Both the position numbers and the translations under genes were made by a program. The notes beneath the pieces were generated by a model, which saw only the letters and a list, made by a program, of their open reading frames with translations, searched no databases and was not told the DNA's origin. 64,000 bases of DNA from NCBI GenBank assembly GCA_937983105.1, contig CALKAM010000004.1, positions 1 to 64,000 on the forward strand, given 5' to 3'. The DNA is from Planifilum sp021793745. GTDB taxonomy: Bacteria > Bacillota > Bacilli > Thermoactinomycetales > DSM-44946. Every line of letters starts with the position of its first letter. Position 1 is the first letter of the stretch. Of this stretch, positions 15,561-24,730 are shown piece after piece.

Positions 15561-16895
15561 ATGGCACTCAAAAAAGTATTGATCGCAAACCGCGGTGAAA
15601 TCGCCAGACGAATCGCTCGCACGTGTCGGGATCGCGGCCTTTCGGTGGTGGCCGTCCATTCCGAAGCGGATCGGGACTTGCCCTTCGTCCGGGAGGCGGA
15701 TGAAGCGGTCGAGATCGGCCCCCCTCCGGTGGCGCGGAGTTATCTGAATATCGACGCAATCCTGGAAGCTGCCCAGCGGACGGGAGCCGATGCCATTCAT
15801 CCCGGCTACGGGCTTTTGTCGGAAAATGCCTCCTTTGCCCGAAGGGTGAAGGAGGCGGGATTGACGTTTATCGGCCCGATTCCGGAAGTGATCGAAGCGA
15901 TGGGGGATAAGGTAAACGCCCGCCGCACGATGGAACAAGCCGGAGTCCCGGTGGTTCCCGGCACCCTCGAGGGCGTCTCCTCCATCGAGGAAGCGGTGGA
16001 TCAGGCGGAGGCGATCGGCTATCCGTTGATGCTGAAGGCGAGTGCCGGCGGAGGCGGCATCGGTATGCAGATCTGCCGTTCCCGGGAAGAACTGACCCGC
16101 TTTTTTCCCTCTGCCCAGGGGAGGGCAAAGGCCTATTTCGGGGACGGAACTCTGTTTTTGGAAAAGTTTATCGAACAACCCCGCCACGTGGAGGTTCAGG
16201 TGGCCGCGGACGGGCAAGGAAATGCGATTCACCTGTTTGAGCGGGAATGCTCCATCCAGCGCCGCAATCAGAAAATCGTGGAGGAAAGCCTTTCGCCCTC
16301 CATTCACCCCGAGACCCGTGAACGTTTGGTCGAGGCGGCGGTTCGGGCGGCGCGCTCCGTGGGTTACACGGGTGTGGGGACGGTGGAGTTTTTAGTGGAT
16401 GCCGAGGAACGGTTTTACTTTTTGGAGATGAACACCCGTCTGCAGGTGGAGCATCCGGTGACGGAGATGATCACCGGTTTGGATCTCGTGGCCCTGCAAT
16501 TGGACATTGCCGAGGGGAAGGAGCTGTCCCTGTCCCAGGAAGCGGTTCGGGCGGAGGGACATGCCATCGAGTACCGGATTTGTGCGGAAGATCCCGAAAC
16601 CTTTCTCCCGTCTCCCGGTTTGGTGGAGCTTTTTCAGCCGCCGACGGGTCCGGGAATTCGCGTCGATGCAGGGATTGAGACAGGCAATTCGGTGACGCCC
16701 TTCTATGATCCCCTCATCGCAAAGCTGATTGTAAGCGGTTCAAATCGGGAGGAAGTCCTTGCCCGCAGCCGCCGGGCCTTGGCGGAGTTTCGCATTGAGG
16801 GAATCCGCACCAACCTTCCCCTGCATCGCAGGATTGTGGATGATCCGCGTTTTATCCGGGGAAAATATGATACCCTTTTCTTGGAAAGTCTATGA
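15561..16895 (+). CDS. Biotin carboxylase subunit of an acyl-CoA carboxylase
   Basis: A 444-residue ATP-grasp biotin carboxylase that carboxylates biotin on its carrier protein. KKVLIANRGEIARRI opens the N-domain; KASAGGGGIGM is the ATP glycine-rich loop (most homologues have GGGGRGM or GGGGKGM); FLEMNTRLQVEHPVTE holds the catalytic site. ATG 15561 follows GAGGTGG. The cluster order BC, carrier, HMG-CoA lyase, hydratase, carboxyltransferase is that of B. subtilis yngH-HB-G-F-E, pointing to 3-methylcrotonyl-CoA rather than acetyl-CoA as substrate; this is inferred from context. Confidence 0.9.
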   Translation: MALKKVLIANRGEIARRIARTCRDRGLSVVAVHSEADRDLPFVREADEAVEIGPPPVARSYLNIDAILEAAQRTGADAIHPGYGLLSENASFARRVKEAGLTFIGPIPEVIEAMGDKVNARRTMEQAGVPVVPGTLEGVSSIEEAVDQAEAIGYPLMLKASAGGGGIGMQICRSREELTRFFPSAQGRAKAYFGDGTLFLEKFIEQPRHVEVQVAADGQGNAIHLFERECSIQRRNQKIVEESLSPSIHPETRERLVEAAVRAARSVGYTGVGTVEFLVDAEERFYFLEMNTRLQVEHPVTEMITGLDLVALQLDIAEGKELSLSQEAVRAEGHAIEYRICAEDPETFLPSPGLVELFQPPTGPGIRVDAGIETGNSVTPFYDPLIAKLIVSGSNREEVLARSRRALAEFRIEGIRTNLPLHRRIVDDPRFIRGKYDTLFLESL

Positions 16896-16924
16896 ACTCG
16901 ACGGGATAGGAGAGGATGAAGCGT

Positions 16925-17140
16925 ATGAAAAAGATCGAAGCGAATATGGCCGGAACCGTACTTCAGGTGCTGGTGCAGCCCGGGGACCGGGTAGAGGCGG
17001 GACAGGACGTGGTCATGTTGGAGTCGATGAAGATGGAGGTGCCGATTCAGGCGGAAAGCTCCGGAACCGTATCCCAGGTGAAGGTGGAGGTCGGTTCCTT
17101 CGTCAATGAAGGGGATGTGTTGATCGAGCTGGAAGACTAG
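16925..17140 (+). CDS. Biotin carboxyl carrier protein
   Basis: A 71-residue single biotinyl domain. K36 of ESMKMEV is the biotinylation site, with IEANMAGTV at the start and VNEGDVLIELED at the end. ATG 16925 is preferred because GGAGAGG is about nine bases upstream; an ATG three codons earlier overlaps that site. It is the separate carrier subunit (YngHB type) shared between the preceding biotin carboxylase and the carboxyltransferase at 18889. Confidence 0.92.
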   Translation: MKKIEANMAGTVLQVLVQPGDRVEAGQDVVMLESMKMEVPIQAESSGTVSQVKVEVGSFVNEGDVLIELED

Positions 17141-17181
17141 AGAAGAGGGCGGAACTTTTCCTGGGGTAGAGGAGGGTGTGT

Positions 17182-18096
17182 ATGCCGCAGGTCCGAATCG
17201 TCGAAGTGGGACTCCGCGATGGACTGCAGAACGAATCGGCCATACTGCCGACGGAAGTGAAGCGGGAAATCGCCGAGGGGTTGATCGCCGCCGGCGTGCG
17301 GGATATCGAAGCGACCTCTTTTGTCCACCCCCGTTGGGTTCCCCAGTTGGCCGACGCTGAGGAGTTGGCCCGACGGCTTCCCCGGGTGGAAGGGGTCCGA
17401 TATCGGGCGCTGGTTCCCAACCGGAAGGGACTGGAGCGGGCCCTGGACACTCCGATTGACGAGTATGCGGTATTCATGTCGGCCAGCGAAACCCATAACC
17501 GAAAAAACATCAACAAGGGCATCGATGAGACGTTTCCGGTACTGGAGGAGGCCGTCCGGCTTGCTCGTTCGCGGGGAAAGCGGGTCCGCGGATATGTGTC
17601 GACGGTGTTCGGATGCCCCTATGAAGGGGAAGTTTCCGTCGCTCAGGTAGCCAAGGTGTGTGAACGCCTGTTTGAAATGGGTGTATATGAGATTTCCCTC
17701 GGCGATACGATCGGCGTGGCCCATCCGCGGCAAGTGAAGGAAGTGCTCCAGCAGCTGTTGAAGCAGTTTCCCGCCGACCGGTTGGCGGGGCATTTCCACG
17801 ACACCCGGGGGACCGCCCTGGTGAACGCCTATGTCGCCCTGGAGCTGGGCATCACCACCCTGGACAGCTCCTTCGGCGGTCTGGGGGGTTGTCCCTACGC
17901 CCCCGGCGCCGCCGGGAATGTGGCCACGGAGGACCTGGTCTACATGTTGGAGGGCATGGGCGTGTCGACGGGGATCCGTTTGGACGCCCTGTGCCGGGTC
18001 AGCGCCCGGGTTCAGCAGCGGATCGGCCGCAGGCTTCCGTCCAAGGTGTTGCAGAGCACCCTATCAAGCCCGCGGGAAAGGGGAGACGAAGGATGA
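17182..18096 (+). CDS. Hydroxymethylglutaryl-CoA lyase
   Basis: A 304-residue TIM-barrel HMG-CoA lyase that splits HMG-CoA into acetoacetate and acetyl-CoA, the last step of leucine degradation. EVGLRDGLQNES carries the metal/catalytic Arg-Asp, AGHFHDTRGTA the metal His, and GGLGGCPYAPGAAGN the catalytic Cys loop. ATG 17182 has GGAGGG just upstream. Its stop overlaps the start of the hydratase gene (ATGA), indicating coupled translation. It corresponds to YngG. Confidence 0.93.
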   Translation: MPQVRIVEVGLRDGLQNESAILPTEVKREIAEGLIAAGVRDIEATSFVHPRWVPQLADAEELARRLPRVEGVRYRALVPNRKGLERALDTPIDEYAVFMSASETHNRKNINKGIDETFPVLEEAVRLARSRGKRVRGYVSTVFGCPYEGEVSVAQVAKVCERLFEMGVYEISLGDTIGVAHPRQVKEVLQQLLKQFPADRLAGHFHDTRGTALVNAYVALELGITTLDSSFGGLGGCPYAPGAAGNVATEDLVYMLEGMGVSTGIRLDALCRVSARVQQRIGRRLPSKVLQSTLSSPRERGDEG

Positions 18097-18869
18097 ACGA
18101 GGTGGAATGGGAGCGGATGGAGGGCATTTCCGTCATCACCCTGAACCGCCCCGAGGTTTACAACGCGTTAAATTTTGCGACGTTGAAGGAACTGATGAAG
18201 ATCGTGGAGGAATTGACCCATTCCAAAGCCACGCGGGCGGTGATCATCACGGGTGCGGGGGAAAAGGCTTTCTGTTCCGGGGCGGACCTGAAGGAGCGGC
18301 GCACCTTTACGGAGGATCAGGTTCGACGATACATCCATCTGATCCGTGAAACCTTCACGGCGATCGAACGACTGCCCCGGCCGGTGATCGCCGCCGTAAA
18401 CGGTGTCGCCCTGGGCGGCGGGATGGAGCTGGCCTTGGCCTGCGATCTGAGGCTGGCGGATGAGCGGGCGGTTTTCGGGTTGACGGAGACTTCCCTGGGA
18501 ATTATCCCGGGAGCCGGGGGGACGCAGCGCCTGCCCCGGATTGTCGGAAAGTCCATGGCGAAGGAGCTGATTTTTACCGCTCGCCGAATCGATGCCGCCG
18601 AAGCGGAGAGGATCGGCCTGGTCAATCATGTGGTATCCAAGGGTGAGGTGTTGGATGCCGCCCTCGAAATGGCGGAGATGATCAATGAAAACGCCCCCTT
18701 GGCCCTGGCCCAGGCCAAGTTCGCCATCGATTACGGGATGGAAGCGGATCTGGCCACCGGCTTGATGATCGAGACCAAGGCCTACGAGGCTCTGATTCCC
18801 ACCAAGGATCGCCTGGAAGGCCTGGAGGCCTTCAAGGAAAAGCGGAAACCCATCTACCGGGGGGAATGA
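18093..18869 (+). CDS. Enoyl-CoA hydratase, probable methylglutaconyl-CoA hydratase
   Basis: A 258-residue crotonase with both catalytic Glu in place (GGGMELALACD and FGLTETSLGIIPGAGG) and the oxyanion stretch FCSGADLKER. Being sandwiched between HMG-CoA lyase and the carboxyltransferase, it likely hydrates 3-methylglutaconyl-CoA to HMG-CoA (YngF role); sequence alone does not fix the substrate. Start ATG 18093 overlaps the upstream stop by 4 bp. Confidence 0.85.
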   Translation: MNEVEWERMEGISVITLNRPEVYNALNFATLKELMKIVEELTHSKATRAVIITGAGEKAFCSGADLKERRTFTEDQVRRYIHLIRETFTAIERLPRPVIAAVNGVALGGGMELALACDLRLADERAVFGLTETSLGIIPGAGGTQRLPRIVGKSMAKELIFTARRIDAAEAERIGLVNHVVSKGEVLDAALEMAEMINENAPLALAQAKFAIDYGMEADLATGLMIETKAYEALIPTKDRLEGLEAFKEKRKPIYRGE

Positions 18870-18888
18870 CGGAACGAGGAGGGGAACC

Positions 18889-20424
18889 ATGCAAGAATCC
18901 ACGATCAAAAAATGGGAGGAGCAGACCGAGAGGATCAAGCGGGGCGGTGCTCCGAAATACCATGAGAAGTTGGAGAAACAGAACAAGCTGTTTGTCCGGC
19001 GCCGATTGGAGCTCCTCTTCGATGGGGATGTGGAATGGGAGGACGGGTTGTTTGCCAATGCCCTGGCCGACGGCCTCCCCGCGGACGGGGTGGTGACGGG
19101 GATCGGGCGCATCAACGGCCGTCCGGTCTGCGTCATGGCCAACGATTCCACGGTGAAGGCCGGATCCTGGGGAGCGCGCACCGTCGAAAAGATTATCCGC
19201 ATTCAGGAAACGGCGGAGCGTTTGCGCATCCCGATCATTTATATGGTGGATTCCGCCGGTGCCCGCATCACGGATCAGGTGGAGATGTTTCCGGGTCGCC
19301 GCGGAGCGGGGCGCATTTTTTACAACCAGGTGAAGCTATCGGGGATGGTTCCCCAGGTATGCGTCCTGTTTGGCCCCTCTGCTGCCGGCGGCGCCTATAT
19401 TCCGGCCTTCTGCGACGTGGTGATCATGGTGGACAAAAACGCCAGCATGTATCTCGGCTCCCCGCGGATGGCGGAGATGGTGATCGGCGAAAAAGTGAGC
19501 CTGGAGGAAATGGGCGGGGCGCGCATGCATTGCAGTGTCAGCGGGTGCGGCGACTTTTTGGCGAAAAACGAGGAGGAAGCGATCTCCCTGGCCCGCCGGT
19601 ATCTCTCCTATTTCCCGGCGAACTATGCGGAAAAGCCCCCGGTGGAGCCGGGGAAGAGCCCCGCCGCTTCGGCGCGCAAAATATCGGAGATCGTGCCGGA
19701 CCATCAAAACGTCCCCTTTGACATGCTGCAGGTCATCGAGGCGATCGTGGACGAGGGTTCCTTTTTCGAGGTGAAGAAGCTCTTCGCCCGGGAACTGATC
19801 ACGGGGCTTGCCCGTTTGAACGGGCGACCCGTGGGCATCATCGCCAACCAGTCGAAGGTGAAGGGCGGGGTGCTGTTCGTCGACTCCGCCGACAAGGCGG
19901 CCCGGTTCATCACCCTGTGCGACGCCTTCCACATCCCCCTGCTGTTCCTGGCCGATGTGCCGGGCTTCATGATCGGCACCCAGGTGGAGCGGGCGGGAAT
20001 CATCCGGCACGGGGCGAAGATGATCGCTGCCATGTCGGAGGCGACGGTTCCCAAAATCTCGGTGATCGTCCGCAAGGCCTACGGTGCCGGATTGTACGCC
20101 ATGGCCGGCCCGGCCTTTGAGCCGGATTGTTGCCTCGCCCTTCCCACCGCCCAGATCGCGGTGATGGGGCCGGAAGCGGCCGTGAACGCGGTGTACAGGA
20201 ACAAAATCGAGGAGTTGTCCGAACCGGAGCGCACGAAATTTGTGATGGAGAAGCGGGAAGAATATCAGAAGGATATTGACATCTATCGCTTGGCCCATGA
20301 GCTGATCGTCGATGACATCGTCCACCCGGATCGGCTGCGCGAGGAGTTGATCCTTCGGTTCGAGGCCTATTCCAGCAAGCAGAAAGTCTTCAGTGAGCGG
20401 AAGCACCCGGTTTATCCGGTCTAA
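18889..20424 (+). CDS. Acyl-CoA carboxylase carboxyltransferase subunit
   Basis: A 511-residue carboxyltransferase with fused beta/alpha-type halves. SAGARITDQVEMFPGRRGAG and GPSAAGGAYIPAFCD lie in the N-half; the C-half has LFLADVPGFMIGTQVERAGI and the PAFEPD region. Family members carboxylate propionyl-, methylcrotonyl- or geranyl-CoA. Position after HMG-CoA lyase and hydratase argues for methylcrotonyl-CoA (YngE-like). GGAGGGG precedes the ATG and a terminator follows. The dehydrogenase gene that would begin the pathway is not in the window. Confidence 0.9.
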   Translation: MQESTIKKWEEQTERIKRGGAPKYHEKLEKQNKLFVRRRLELLFDGDVEWEDGLFANALADGLPADGVVTGIGRINGRPVCVMANDSTVKAGSWGARTVEKIIRIQETAERLRIPIIYMVDSAGARITDQVEMFPGRRGAGRIFYNQVKLSGMVPQVCVLFGPSAAGGAYIPAFCDVVIMVDKNASMYLGSPRMAEMVIGEKVSLEEMGGARMHCSVSGCGDFLAKNEEEAISLARRYLSYFPANYAEKPPVEPGKSPAASARKISEIVPDHQNVPFDMLQVIEAIVDEGSFFEVKKLFARELITGLARLNGRPVGIIANQSKVKGGVLFVDSADKAARFITLCDAFHIPLLFLADVPGFMIGTQVERAGIIRHGAKMIAAMSEATVPKISVIVRKAYGAGLYAMAGPAFEPDCCLALPTAQIAVMGPEAAVNAVYRNKIEELSEPERTKFVMEKREEYQKDIDIYRLAHELIVDDIVHPDRLREELILRFEAYSSKQKVFSERKHPVYPV

Positions 20425-20464
20425 CCAGTCTTTCGATCCCGATGGATTCTGATTCACAGGATTT

Positions 20465-20491
20465 GGAGCCGCCAGCGGCTCCCTTTTCTTG
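20465..20491 (+). terminator. Terminator of the acyl-CoA carboxylase cluster
   Basis: GGAGCCGC and GCGGCTCC form a perfect 8-bp stem with a CA loop, followed by CTTTTCTT. Confidence 0.7.
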
Positions 20492-20523
20492 TTCCACGGG
20501 AGGGGAAAACGGAGGGATTCAGG

Positions 20524-21495
20524 ATGCTCAGCATCGCCGTATGGGGGGGAGGTTCCCTCGGATTGTTGTGGGCCGCCAGGCTTGCCCGCATATTTCCGGA
20601 GACGGTGCTCCTGGTCCGAACCGAGGAGCAGCGGGACTGGATTCGGGAAAAGGGGATTCGCCTCACCGATCTTGCGGGGAAGGAGGAGAGGATCCCCGTC
20701 CATGTCCGGTGGATCGGGGAGGTGGGGGATGAAGCCTTCGACTGCCTGTTGATCATGGTGAAGCAAAGGCATCTGCCCGGGGTGGCGGAAGCCCTGGCCG
20801 CCTTTTCCCGACTTCCTGCGCTGGCGGTCCTGTGGCAGAACGGGTTGGGGCAGGAGGAGGCCTTTGAGTCCCTTTTTCCTCCGGGAGTGCTTTGCGGAGC
20901 CGTCACCACGGAAGGGGCTTATCGGGAGGGGCCGGGGGAAGTGCGCCATACGGGAGGGGGCCAAACGTGGATCGGCCCCTTTGCATCGGGGGCTGTCCGC
21001 TCTGAAGTCGCAGCCCGGTTCCTGGCTCCCTTGAGGGACGAGGGGGTCCGGATCGAATGGGAAAGCCCGATTGTCCGAAGAATATGGGAAAAGGTGATGG
21101 TCAACTGTGCAATCAACCCCCTCACCGCCTTGCTCCGCATCCGGAATGGCGAGCTGCTCCGGAGCGATGAGGCCCTTTCGCTGATGGAATCGGTCGTGGA
21201 AGAGGCGGTATCGGTAGCCCGCGCCGAGGGAGTCGGGTTGGAGGCGGATGCGGTGTTGAAGCGGGTGGTCGAGGTCTGCCGGAGGACGGCTGAGAACCGT
21301 TCGTCCATGCTCCAGGATGTGGAACGGGGGCAGCGGACCGAAATCGACTGGATCAACGGCGAAGTAGTCCGGCGAGGGACGCGGGCGGGGATCGAAACGC
21401 CGGTAAACCGCACACTGGTTCGGTTGATCCGCCTGCTGGAGGTGCGCTGTTCGCCGGACAGCGGACCCACGGATGGCAGGCTTCCGTCCCGGTGA
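20524..21495 (+). CDS. panE: 2-dehydropantoate 2-reductase
   Basis: A 323-residue NADPH-dependent ketopantoate reductase, which makes pantoate for coenzyme A. The dinucleotide loop is AVWGGGSLGLLWA (the usual GAGAxG varied to GGGSLG). LLIMVKQRHLPG matches the usual VKA block with Gln, and KVMVNCAINPLTALL contains the catalytic Lys and Asn. The position matches ylbQ, normally next to ylbP; here the acyl-CoA cluster separates them. Start ATG follows GGAGGG. Confidence 0.88.
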   Translation: MLSIAVWGGGSLGLLWAARLARIFPETVLLVRTEEQRDWIREKGIRLTDLAGKEERIPVHVRWIGEVGDEAFDCLLIMVKQRHLPGVAEALAAFSRLPALAVLWQNGLGQEEAFESLFPPGVLCGAVTTEGAYREGPGEVRHTGGGQTWIGPFASGAVRSEVAARFLAPLRDEGVRIEWESPIVRRIWEKVMVNCAINPLTALLRIRNGELLRSDEALSLMESVVEEAVSVARAEGVGLEADAVLKRVVEVCRRTAENRSSMLQDVERGQRTEIDWINGEVVRRGTRAGIETPVNRTLVRLIRLLEVRCSPDSGPTDGRLPSR

Positions 21496-21544
21496 GCGCC
21501 CCCGAACCGAATCCAGCGGAGAAGGGCGCGGAGGTGATTTAAGG

Positions 21545-22885
21545 ATGTCAAGGGGGAAGGGGCACGTCGAACCCTTCGTTATCGCCATTTTTTTCATCGC
21601 CTTGGATATCGCCCTGATGGCGCCTCTGCTTGTAACGCTGTCGCAGCATTTCGCGATCACCCATCGCTGGGCCTCATGGGTGATCGCTCTCTACTTGGCG
21701 GTGTTTTCCTTTGCTTTGCCCTTTGCGGAAAGCTGGACCCGGCGCATCGATGGCCGACGGCGGTGGGGGATTTCCTTGTCGCTTTTGGCGCTTGGATCGA
21801 TTGTGGGGGCGATCGCCCCCGCGTGGATGGTCCTTTTGGCCGGAAGAATGTTGCAGGCGTTGGGAGCAAGCGGGACGGTTCCCCTCCTGGTTCAAGGCCT
21901 CCGGCAGTCCAGGAGGCCGATGCTGGTCCGCGCCCTGGGGAGACTGATGCCCGCTTTGTTGATCCTCGTCCCCCTGCTCTCTTCCTTTCTCAACCGGCAA
22001 TGGGGGTGGCGCGCCGTTTTTGTGGCTTTTCTGCCGCTGATCCTCCTTCTCCTCCTCATCGCCCGGCGGCTTCAATCGATCCGGCCGCCGCGTCCGTCGA
22101 AGCTCCAGGGGTTGGAATCGGGGAGCACTTTTTTCTTTCTGGGATCGCTTCTTTTTGCGATGATTGCGGTTACGCGCATGGAAGGGGTCGCCGGATGGAA
22201 GGAGATCCTCCATCCCGAGGTGTTTCCCTTTTGGATTCTTTCCCTCGGATTGGTTGTCCCCCTGGTCATGGTGGAAAAGCGGGTGGAGCATCCGCTGTTT
22301 ATTCCCGATCCGGCAAATCGGGGTTTCATATTTGTACAGATGACGGCAGCCGTTTCGGGAATGAGCCTGATGGTGCCCGTGATCATCCCGGGATGGATTA
22401 CCCCGATATTCCCGGATTGGCTGGAAATCGGGGGGATCGGCCTGGCGATCGTGGCCTTGGCGGTGGGTCCCTCCCTTCTTCTCGCCAGGTGGATCGCGGG
22501 TCGATGGGGATCCCGAATCGCGCTGTCCGCGGGCTTTATGATGTTATCCCTCTCCTCCTTCATTTTAGGGGTTTCCCGGAATTTCACCCTGGTGTTCCCC
22601 GCCCTGCTGTTGCTGGGTGGGGGGATCGGACTGACCTTGGCAGCGCCATTCCACGATCTGCTGTTCGGCAGATGGCCCCTTCGGCGCATCCGGACGGGTT
22701 TGGTGGTGTTGGACATGTTCCGGGCGGCGGGGGGTGCCCTGGGCCTCCTGCTGATCACCCGGCTGATCGATGAACGGGATTTCCAGGCCGGGGAAGCGTT
22801 GATGATGGTCACCGCCGTTTCCCTTGCGGGATCTTTCCTGGCCCTTCGCTTGCCCGGCTGTCGTCGCAAACGAGAAGGGTGGTGA
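21545..22885 (+). CDS. MFS transporter, DHA2-like
   Basis: A 446-residue membrane protein with 12-14 hydrophobic helices. The loop after helix 2 reads AESWTRRIDGRRRWG, a variant of the MFS motif A, and LAGRMLQALGASGTVPLL follows helix 4. This resembles drug:H+ antiporters of the DHA2 group; substrate unknown. ATG 21545 is eight bases after GGAGGTGAT. It is not part of the B. subtilis ylbQ-yllA arrangement, so it is probably an insertion between panE and bshC. Confidence 0.8.
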   Translation: MSRGKGHVEPFVIAIFFIALDIALMAPLLVTLSQHFAITHRWASWVIALYLAVFSFALPFAESWTRRIDGRRRWGISLSLLALGSIVGAIAPAWMVLLAGRMLQALGASGTVPLLVQGLRQSRRPMLVRALGRLMPALLILVPLLSSFLNRQWGWRAVFVAFLPLILLLLLIARRLQSIRPPRPSKLQGLESGSTFFFLGSLLFAMIAVTRMEGVAGWKEILHPEVFPFWILSLGLVVPLVMVEKRVEHPLFIPDPANRGFIFVQMTAAVSGMSLMVPVIIPGWITPIFPDWLEIGGIGLAIVALAVGPSLLLARWIAGRWGSRIALSAGFMMLSLSSFILGVSRNFTLVFPALLLLGGGIGLTLAAPFHDLLFGRWPLRRIRTGLVVLDMFRAAGGALGLLLITRLIDERDFQAGEALMMVTAVSLAGSFLALRLPGCRRKREGW

Positions 22886-22950
22886 TTTCCCCCGGTTGGG
22901 GTTCATGCTATACTGGGGAGGGGCTTAGGATATAAAGAAGGGGATTTTCC

Positions 22951-24582
22951 ATGAGGATCGAGCACATCCGCTTTGATTCGTCAGGAGGCCTCTCCGGCGA
23001 ATATCTGTCTTCCTTTTCGAAGGTGCGTCATCTGTACGGGTGGGACCCCGGAAAGGGGGAGAGTTATCGAGAGCGATACGCCGAATTGTTGTCCCGTAGG
23101 GAATTCGCTTGTTCCCGCTTTCAGCTGGCCGGTGTGCTTCGGGAGTTCCATTCCGGGGAGCTGTATCATCCCGCGGTGGAGCAAAACATCCGCCGGCTGG
23201 AAAATCCCGAAAGCGTGGTGGTGATCGGCGGTCAGCAGGCGGGGTTGCTCACGGGACCGTTATATACAGTGTATAAGGCCATATCGGTGATCCAGCTGGC
23301 TCGGCGGGAAGAAAAGCGTCTGGGCGTTCCCGTCATCCCCGTGTTTTGGATCGCCGGTGAGGACCATGATCTGGATGAAGTGGATCATGTCTATATGCCC
23401 GATCCGGAGGGACGGTTGACAAAGCACCGGCTTAACCTCTCCACGGAGGGGAGGCGGCTGTCCGCCGGCCATGTTCTCCTGGATCCGAAGTCCGTCGAGG
23501 GGTGGTTGAAGGAACTGGCCCTTCGCTTGCCCGACACGGAATTTAAGGAAGGCATGCTGAAGGAGTTGGCCCGCGGGGCGGCGGAGCCCGTATCCCTCAC
23601 CCGGTATTTTGCGAAGCTCCTGCACCGCCTGTTCGGGCGATTCGGACTGGTTCAGATCGACTCGTCCTATCCTCCGCTCCGCAGGATCGAGGGGCCGTTC
23701 TTTGAGCGGCTCGTCGAGGAGAATGCCGCCCTCGATGAGGCGGTGAGGCACCAGATTAAACAGGTGGAGAGCTTGGGCCATCCTTCTCCTTTGGATCTTC
23801 ATCCCGGCTGCGCCCATCTGTTTGTCTACGTGGAGGGACAGCGTCACTTGCTCCTGCGGGATGGGGCCGGTTTTGTCACCCGTGACGGACAGATGCGCTG
23901 GAGCGAGCGGGAGCTATTGAGGATGGCGCGGGAGGAGCCGGAGCGTCTCAGCAACAATGTGGTCACTCGGCCGTTGATGCAGGAATTTTTATTTCCCACC
24001 CTCGCCGCCGTGGTGGGACCTGGGGAAATCGCCTATTGGGGCTGCCTCGGCAAAGCCTTTTCCGAGATGGGGATGGCGATGCCCGTATTGATGCCGCGGG
24101 CAGGGGTCACATTGATCGACCGGACGACGGAGCGGTATCTCCGCCTCCTCGATCTGTCTGTGGAGGATATTTTTGCGGGATTGGATCGGCGCAAACGGGC
24201 ATGGATCGCCGAGAACACGCCCTTGGACATTCAGGCGGTATTTGCGGACGCGGAGCAAAAGGTGGAAGGACTTTATGATTCGCTGATCGAACAGCTATCA
24301 TCGTTGGGGCCGGACATGAGGCGCCTGGGTCACAAAAACCGCCTCAAGGTGATGGAACAAGTGGCCTATCTCAAGCGAAAGGCGGAGCGGATGATCGAAT
24401 TGCGGCATGAAACCGCGCTGCGCCGCTTTGATCACATTTCGCTCCGTTGCCTGCCCGGGGGGCGATTGCAGGAGAGGGTGTACAATATCGTACCCTATTG
24501 GAATGAATACGGAATTGAGTGGGTAGAACGGCTCACCGAGACGCCGCTCTCCTTTTTTGAGCATCAGGCGGTGTTTTTGTAG
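22951..24582 (+). CDS. bshC: Bacillithiol biosynthesis cysteine-adding enzyme
   Basis: A 543-residue BshC (YllA), which is believed to add cysteine to glucosaminyl-malate as the last step of bacillithiol synthesis. Recognised by GGQQAGLLTGPLYTVYKAIS, FWIAGEDHDLDEVDHV and LFPTLAAVVGPGEIAYW-type blocks and a C-terminal coiled-coil region (about 415-490). Its place directly before the mraZ region matches B. subtilis yllA-yllB, apart from the adenosylhomocysteinase gene between them. Bacillithiol use fits the thiol-redox genes at 7.4-11.2 kb. Confidence 0.92.
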   Translation: MRIEHIRFDSSGGLSGEYLSSFSKVRHLYGWDPGKGESYRERYAELLSRREFACSRFQLAGVLREFHSGELYHPAVEQNIRRLENPESVVVIGGQQAGLLTGPLYTVYKAISVIQLARREEKRLGVPVIPVFWIAGEDHDLDEVDHVYMPDPEGRLTKHRLNLSTEGRRLSAGHVLLDPKSVEGWLKELALRLPDTEFKEGMLKELARGAAEPVSLTRYFAKLLHRLFGRFGLVQIDSSYPPLRRIEGPFFERLVEENAALDEAVRHQIKQVESLGHPSPLDLHPGCAHLFVYVEGQRHLLLRDGAGFVTRDGQMRWSERELLRMAREEPERLSNNVVTRPLMQEFLFPTLAAVVGPGEIAYWGCLGKAFSEMGMAMPVLMPRAGVTLIDRTTERYLRLLDLSVEDIFAGLDRRKRAWIAENTPLDIQAVFADAEQKVEGLYDSLIEQLSSLGPDMRRLGHKNRLKVMEQVAYLKRKAERMIELRHETALRRFDHISLRCLPGGRLQERVYNIVPYWNEYGIEWVERLTETPLSFFEHQAVFL

Positions 24583-24587
24583 GGGCT

Positions 24588-24616
24588 TTTCCTTTTTTGT
24601 TGAAATCAGGTATAAT
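24588..24616 (+). promoter_or_regulatory. Promoter of ahcY
   Basis: A perfect TATAAT (24611-24616) with a weak TTTCCT 17 bp upstream. The leader of about 110 nt contains a CCCCG/CGGGG stem but does not resemble the known S-adenosylhomocysteine riboswitch. Confidence 0.5.
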
Positions 24617-24730
24617 GACAACGTCTGTCGATTTGCCCCGATCCGAACAAGGATAGACCCTTGCCCCGCCCGCAGGATGGCCGGGGTGTTTGAATAATGG
24701 ATTACGATTCAGTAAGCGAGGGGGATATGG

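Noticed and set aside
19336..21660. A 774-codon minus-strand open frame
   Set aside because: Antisense to the carboxyltransferase and panE. Composition is that of a shadow frame and there is no ribosome site or domain.
24617..24730. S-adenosylhomocysteine riboswitch in the ahcY leader
   Set aside because: The leader has a CCCCG/CGGGG stem but lacks the conserved core sequences of that riboswitch as I know it; a covariance search would decide.
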